From Nocardia jinanensis (GTDB lineage: Bacteria; Actinomycetota; Actinomycetes; Mycobacteriales; Mycobacteriaceae), in the NCBI RefSeq assembly GCF_014645735.1, contig NZ_BMMH01000006.1, forward strand, positions 248,001 to 312,000: a stretch of 64,000 bases of DNA, given 5' to 3'. Position numbers and translations under genes: made by a program. The notes under the pieces are model-generated. The model was given only the letters and a program-made list of their open reading frames with translations. It ran no database searches and was not told the DNA's origin. Of this stretch, positions 61,041 through 64,000 are shown piece after piece. Each line of letters starts with the position of its first letter. The first letter of the stretch is position 1.

Positions 61041-61809
61041 GTGTGACTCCCGTACCCCGGCTCCGGGCCGCGAAGAAGGACGAGAACATCTCCGAGATCG
61101 GCTGTACGGCCAGATTCGCTCGCACCGCGGCGTTCTCGCGCTCGTACCGGTCGCGCAGACTCCGGCCCGCTCCTTCGAGGAGCAACGCCTTGATCTCCCG
61201 CAACCCCTCGGATGGACGCCGGGCCATCAGTCCCGCGAGGTCCACCGCGGTCCCCGCGACATCGATCGCGTAGCGATGCAGCAACCCGATCCGATGGGCC
61301 TCGGCGCCGCGCACCTCGCGCGCCGTCAACAGCAGGTCACGGGTGTGCGCCCCACCGATCAGCGAATCCAGCAGCCAGGTCAGGTTCACTCCCCCGTATT
61401 TCGCGGCGGTCACCGCCAGCGACGTATCCGCGCCGCCGACCCGCAGATCCGAGCACACAGCCAGCATGGTGCCCGCTCCGTGCGCCGCACCTTGCACGGC
61501 CGCCACGGTCGGCTTGGGGAAGGCGGCGTACCGCCACAGCAGTTCCTCCCGCTCGGTGGTCATGGCAGCGGCCTGCGCCGGCGTCGCCGCGCCGAGTTCG
61601 GCCAGGTCGTACCCGGCGCTGAAGGCCCGCTGTCCCGCGCCCGCGAGGACCACCGCACGCACCGAATCATCCGCCGCGGCCTCGGACAACACCTCGTCCA
61701 TCCGCCGGTGCAGAGACAGTGTGATCGCATTGCGCGCAGCGGGCCGGTTCAGGGTCAGCCGCAGCACCCCCGGCGCCGGCCGGTCCAGGTGCAGATCTCT
61801 ATCGATCAC
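61036..61809 (-). CDS. Enoyl-CoA hydratase/isomerase family protein
   Basis: A 257-residue crotonase starting at GTG 61809, 7 bp after the Rieske stop. The oxyanion segment is GQRAFSAGYDLAEL, and VQGAAHGAGTMLAVCSDLRV is the second loop. The usual catalytic Glu region reads AKYGGVNLTWLLDSL, with no Glu, so it is probably an isomerase, ring-cleaving or other crotonase variant, not a standard hydratase. Overlaps the thioesterase-like gene by ATGA. Confidence 0.88.
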   Translation of the reverse strand: MIDRDLHLDRPAPGVLRLTLNRPAARNAITLSLHRRMDEVLSEAAADDSVRAVVLAGAGQRAFSAGYDLAELGAATPAQAAAMTTEREELLWRYAAFPKPTVAAVQGAAHGAGTMLAVCSDLRVGGADTSLAVTAAKYGGVNLTWLLDSLIGGAHTRDLLLTAREVRGAEAHRIGLLHRYAIDVAGTAVDLAGLMARRPSEGLREIKALLLEGAGRSLRDRYERENAAVRANLAVQPISEMFSSFFAARSRGTGVTP

Positions 61810-61816
61810 GACGCCG

Positions 61817-63001
61817 CTACCGGGCAGGCGCCGGCTGAGGCACCCGCTTCTGATCGAGCGTGGCCACATCGGCGGCGACCATATTGTGGAACACCTGACC
61901 GGGCAGTTCGTTGCGTCCGTAGATCAGTTCGCGGACCTGTCCGTGCGCGGCGTTGTCGGTGATGGTCTTGGTGACGAACCAGTCCTCGTCGTGCAACGTC
62001 TCCATGAGCAGTTCCCAGTTCTTCTCCAGGATCCGTTCCTCCCGCGGCGTCTCCGGCTTCCGCGGCGACAGCAGCCGGATCGTGCACCAGCTGACATTCG
62101 GATCGTCCTTGTCCGGGACGATTGTCCAGATCTCGAAGTGGTTCGGCTCGGTGACCAGCATGGTGCCGGGATAGACCGTGTAGTTCGCCAGCGAGTAGTC
62201 ACGGACGTCGAAGCTGTCCGGGTCGGCGTCGCGCACCTCGGTGATCGCCTTGCGCGCCACCACCAGCCGCCACGACCGGCCGACCGGGTCGAAGGCGGTG
62301 ATATTGCCTTCCAGGTAGTTGCACACTGTCTTGGTGTGCAACTGACACAGGTGGTAGGAGTCCTGCACACCGTCCACGGCGATCTTCCAGTTCATGCCCA
62401 GCCGCCAGGTCTCCTTGCGGACCTGATGGGAATCGGTCATCCCGGTATCGGCGACCTCGGCGTCGTGCTTGGCGCCGAGTACCGCGGCGATATCCAGTTC
62501 CGCGCCCACCGTCGGCACCACCCAGACCAGCCCGTGCCGCACCTCGCACGGGAACTCGACCAGTCCGTATTCGGAGCGGTCCATCCCCTGGAAGCCGTCG
62601 GCGTGCGGCAACCCGCGCAGCGACCCATCCTTGCCGTAGGACCAGTTGTGATACGGACAAGCGAACACCCGCTTACAGCCCGACTCACCGAACTCGACCT
62701 TCGACCCACGGTGCCGGCACACATTCGAAAAGGCCTTCACACTGCCGTCGTTCTGCTTCACCACCAGCAGCGGGGTGCCGATCAGCTCGGTAGTGAGGAA
62801 ATCGCCGGACTTCTGCAGTTCGTCGACATGAGCCACGATATGCGGAAACCGGCGCACCACATCGCGTTCCTTGGCGGCCAACTCCGGGTCGTCGAACACC
62901 GAGAACGGCACACGGAGCAGATCGTCCGCGTAGTCGGTGGTGTCGTTGTCCACATGGGCGATCAGTCGCTGGGTGAGCCTGATCTTCTCCTCGCGCTCCA
63001 T
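61817..63001 (-). CDS. Rieske aromatic-ring-hydroxylating oxygenase, alpha subunit
   Basis: A 394-residue oxygenase: Rieske ligands C95-H97 (CRHRG) and C115-H118 (CPYHNW), mononuclear iron ligands H217 and H222 (DSYHLCQLH) with D210 as the likely bridge. It is clearly paralogous to the protein encoded at 41188 and also lacks a beta subunit. First gene of an operon with a crotonase, thioesterase and CoA-transferase, all overlapping or nearly so. That setting suggests a CoA-activated or CoA-bound ring substrate. Divergent from TetR at 63080. Confidence 0.92.
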   Translation of the reverse strand: MEREEKIRLTQRLIAHVDNDTTDYADDLLRVPFSVFDDPELAAKERDVVRRFPHIVAHVDELQKSGDFLTTELIGTPLLVVKQNDGSVKAFSNVCRHRGSKVEFGESGCKRVFACPYHNWSYGKDGSLRGLPHADGFQGMDRSEYGLVEFPCEVRHGLVWVVPTVGAELDIAAVLGAKHDAEVADTGMTDSHQVRKETWRLGMNWKIAVDGVQDSYHLCQLHTKTVCNYLEGNITAFDPVGRSWRLVVARKAITEVRDADPDSFDVRDYSLANYTVYPGTMLVTEPNHFEIWTIVPDKDDPNVSWCTIRLLSPRKPETPREERILEKNWELLMETLHDEDWFVTKTITDNAAHGQVRELIYGRNELPGQVFHNMVAADVATLDQKRVPQPAPAR

Positions 63002-63022
63002 TCACCGAGAATGACACATACA

Positions 63023-63052
63023 ACAAATCTTGTCTAGCGTCTTATCTAAAGC
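63023..63052. promoter_or_regulatory. Divergent promoter/operator for the Rieske operon and TetR gene
   Basis: The gap between the oxygenase and TetR genes contains ACAAATCTTGT (63023-63033, short palindrome) and CTAAAGC at about 63046, a half site seen at 52598-52616. ACAAAT also occurs in the TetR-type palindrome at 33859. Binding by the adjacent TetR is likely. Confidence 0.5.
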
Positions 63053-63079
63053 CGTTCGATTGATCGAGTTCTTGATACG

Positions 63080-63724
63080 GTGCGATACGTGACAGCGAGC
63101 AGCGCGAAGACGGTGAGCGGAACCGACCCCCGGTCGGCCATTCTGGCCGCGGCGGAATCATGCTTCGCCCGCTACGGCATCACCAAGACCACGATGGAGG
63201 ACGTGGCCCGCGCCGCGTCGGTCTCCCGGGCCACGGTGTATCGCTACTTCACCGACCGCGACTCCCTGGTCACCGAATCCGTGACTCGCCGGGCCCGGGC
63301 GAACCTGGGTCCGGCCCGCGCCTATATCGCGCGCTGGCCGAGCATCGAAGAGAAGCTGGTCGAAGGAATTTGCGAGGACATCCGCAAAGGCATGCTCGAC
63401 CCGATGATGCACCGCCTGGTGTCACCGGAGGAGATGATCCTGTCCTCCCAGCTGCTCACCGATTCCGGGCGCGCGGTCGAACTCACCTACGAATTGTGGG
63501 AACCGGTACTCGCCGCCGCGCAGCAGGCCGGTGAGCTCCGGCCGGAGCTGGATCTACGCCTGGTCTGCGAATGGATTTCCGAGATCGAGATCATGTACAT
63601 CAGCCGGGCCGACACGGAAGCGAGCTCGCTCGACCGGGTCCGGGCGAAGATCCGCACTTTCGTGGCCCCCGCCCTGATCAAAAGCCCCACAGAGCACGGT
63701 CGAGAAGTGCGAACCCCTCGCTGA
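63080..63724 (+). CDS. TetR-family regulator
   Basis: A protein of about 214 residues; GTG 63080 and GTG 63089 are both possible starts and neither has a strong ribosome site, so a near-leaderless transcript is possible. The HTH (AAESCFARYGITKTTMEDVA, SVSRATVYRYFTDRDSL) is very like that of the regulator encoded at 29694. It is divergent from the Rieske operon and is its probable repressor. Confidence 0.9.
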   Translation: MRYVTASSAKTVSGTDPRSAILAAAESCFARYGITKTTMEDVARAASVSRATVYRYFTDRDSLVTESVTRRARANLGPARAYIARWPSIEEKLVEGICEDIRKGMLDPMMHRLVSPEEMILSSQLLTDSGRAVELTYELWEPVLAAAQQAGELRPELDLRLVCEWISEIEIMYISRADTEASSLDRVRAKIRTFVAPALIKSPTEHGREVRTPR

Positions 63725-64000
63725 CCGTTGCGCCGGGGCCGACCCGAGTAGCGGAACGCCCGCCGACCACGACTGCCGCGCGGGTTCGGCCGGCCGCCGG
63801 CGCCCTTTACCGCGCGGTCGGCGATACCGGTCCGCACAAGTGTCGCCGCGCCCGACGACGAGCCACGTTCAGCGCATATCGATTCATGCCACTCGATTCC
63901 ATCTCGCTATGACCGCGGGTCGCGAATCGCTCCGCCGCATACGAGAACCAACCCACCCGAATCCCTACCCGAACGCGCAGAGGAGATTGCGCCGCTGCCG

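Overview
This is a high-GC actinomycete chromosome segment, most likely Nocardia or a close mycolic-acid-producing relative. The inference rests on strong G/C third-position bias, a mycofactocin-coupled SDR, a MshD-like tandem acetyltransferase, an actinobacterial ars locus, a conservon-type P450, a DUF5753 remnant and dense acyl-CoA catabolic operons. No rRNA, tRNA, CRISPR, integrase or intact transposase was seen.

Layout. 1-1409: 3' end of a glycerophosphodiesterase and a Nudix hydrolase. 1630-11792: a GntR-controlled catabolic locus of two divergent operons. The leftward one encodes a ribose-type ABC importer (one subunit is an ATPase-permease fusion) and an SDR. The rightward one encodes a nitrilase-fold amidohydrolase, a cyclase-family metal hydrolase, a sugar-acid-type IlvD/Edd dehydratase and the regulator; palindromes with a shared core lie at both promoters. 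12616-14238: an exported PQQ-propeller protein. 14479-23262: a LacI-controlled locus combining a hydantoinase, a stand-alone AtzF-C-like protein, a DAO-type oxidase, a DapA-type lyase and a polar-amino-acid ABC importer. The same 18-bp operator lies, in inverted orientation, before both operons. 23366-26921: arsenic resistance (two ArsR types, ACR3, ArsC, ArsI/CadI) with a decayed oxidoreductase. 28275-29495: an orphan P450 lacking the ExxR motif.

29694-63724 is mostly acyl-CoA degradation of an unidentified cyclic or branched substrate: two Rieske oxygenases, a ferredoxin-type reductase, two acyl-CoA ligases, an acyl-CoA dehydrogenase, several crotonase-fold proteins, SDRs, two aldehyde dehydrogenases, two thiolase-like enzymes (one paired with a DUF35 protein, as in steroid retro-aldolases), class III CoA-transferases (one a tandem fusion), a molybdopterin oxidoreductase with its ferredoxin-reductase partner, and three TetR regulators. 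Many genes overlap by ATGA/GTGA, indicating tight operons.

This half also carries several deletion relics: an alpha/beta-hydrolase, a crotonase/luciferase-like chimera, and a molybdopterin-oxidoreductase/SDR chimera. A short repeat forms the start of two genes 11 kb apart. The best candidates for undescribed biology are the two transporter-linked catabolic loci (1.6-11.8 kb and 14.5-23.3 kb) and the CoA-dependent supercluster. Their substrates cannot be read from sequence alone.
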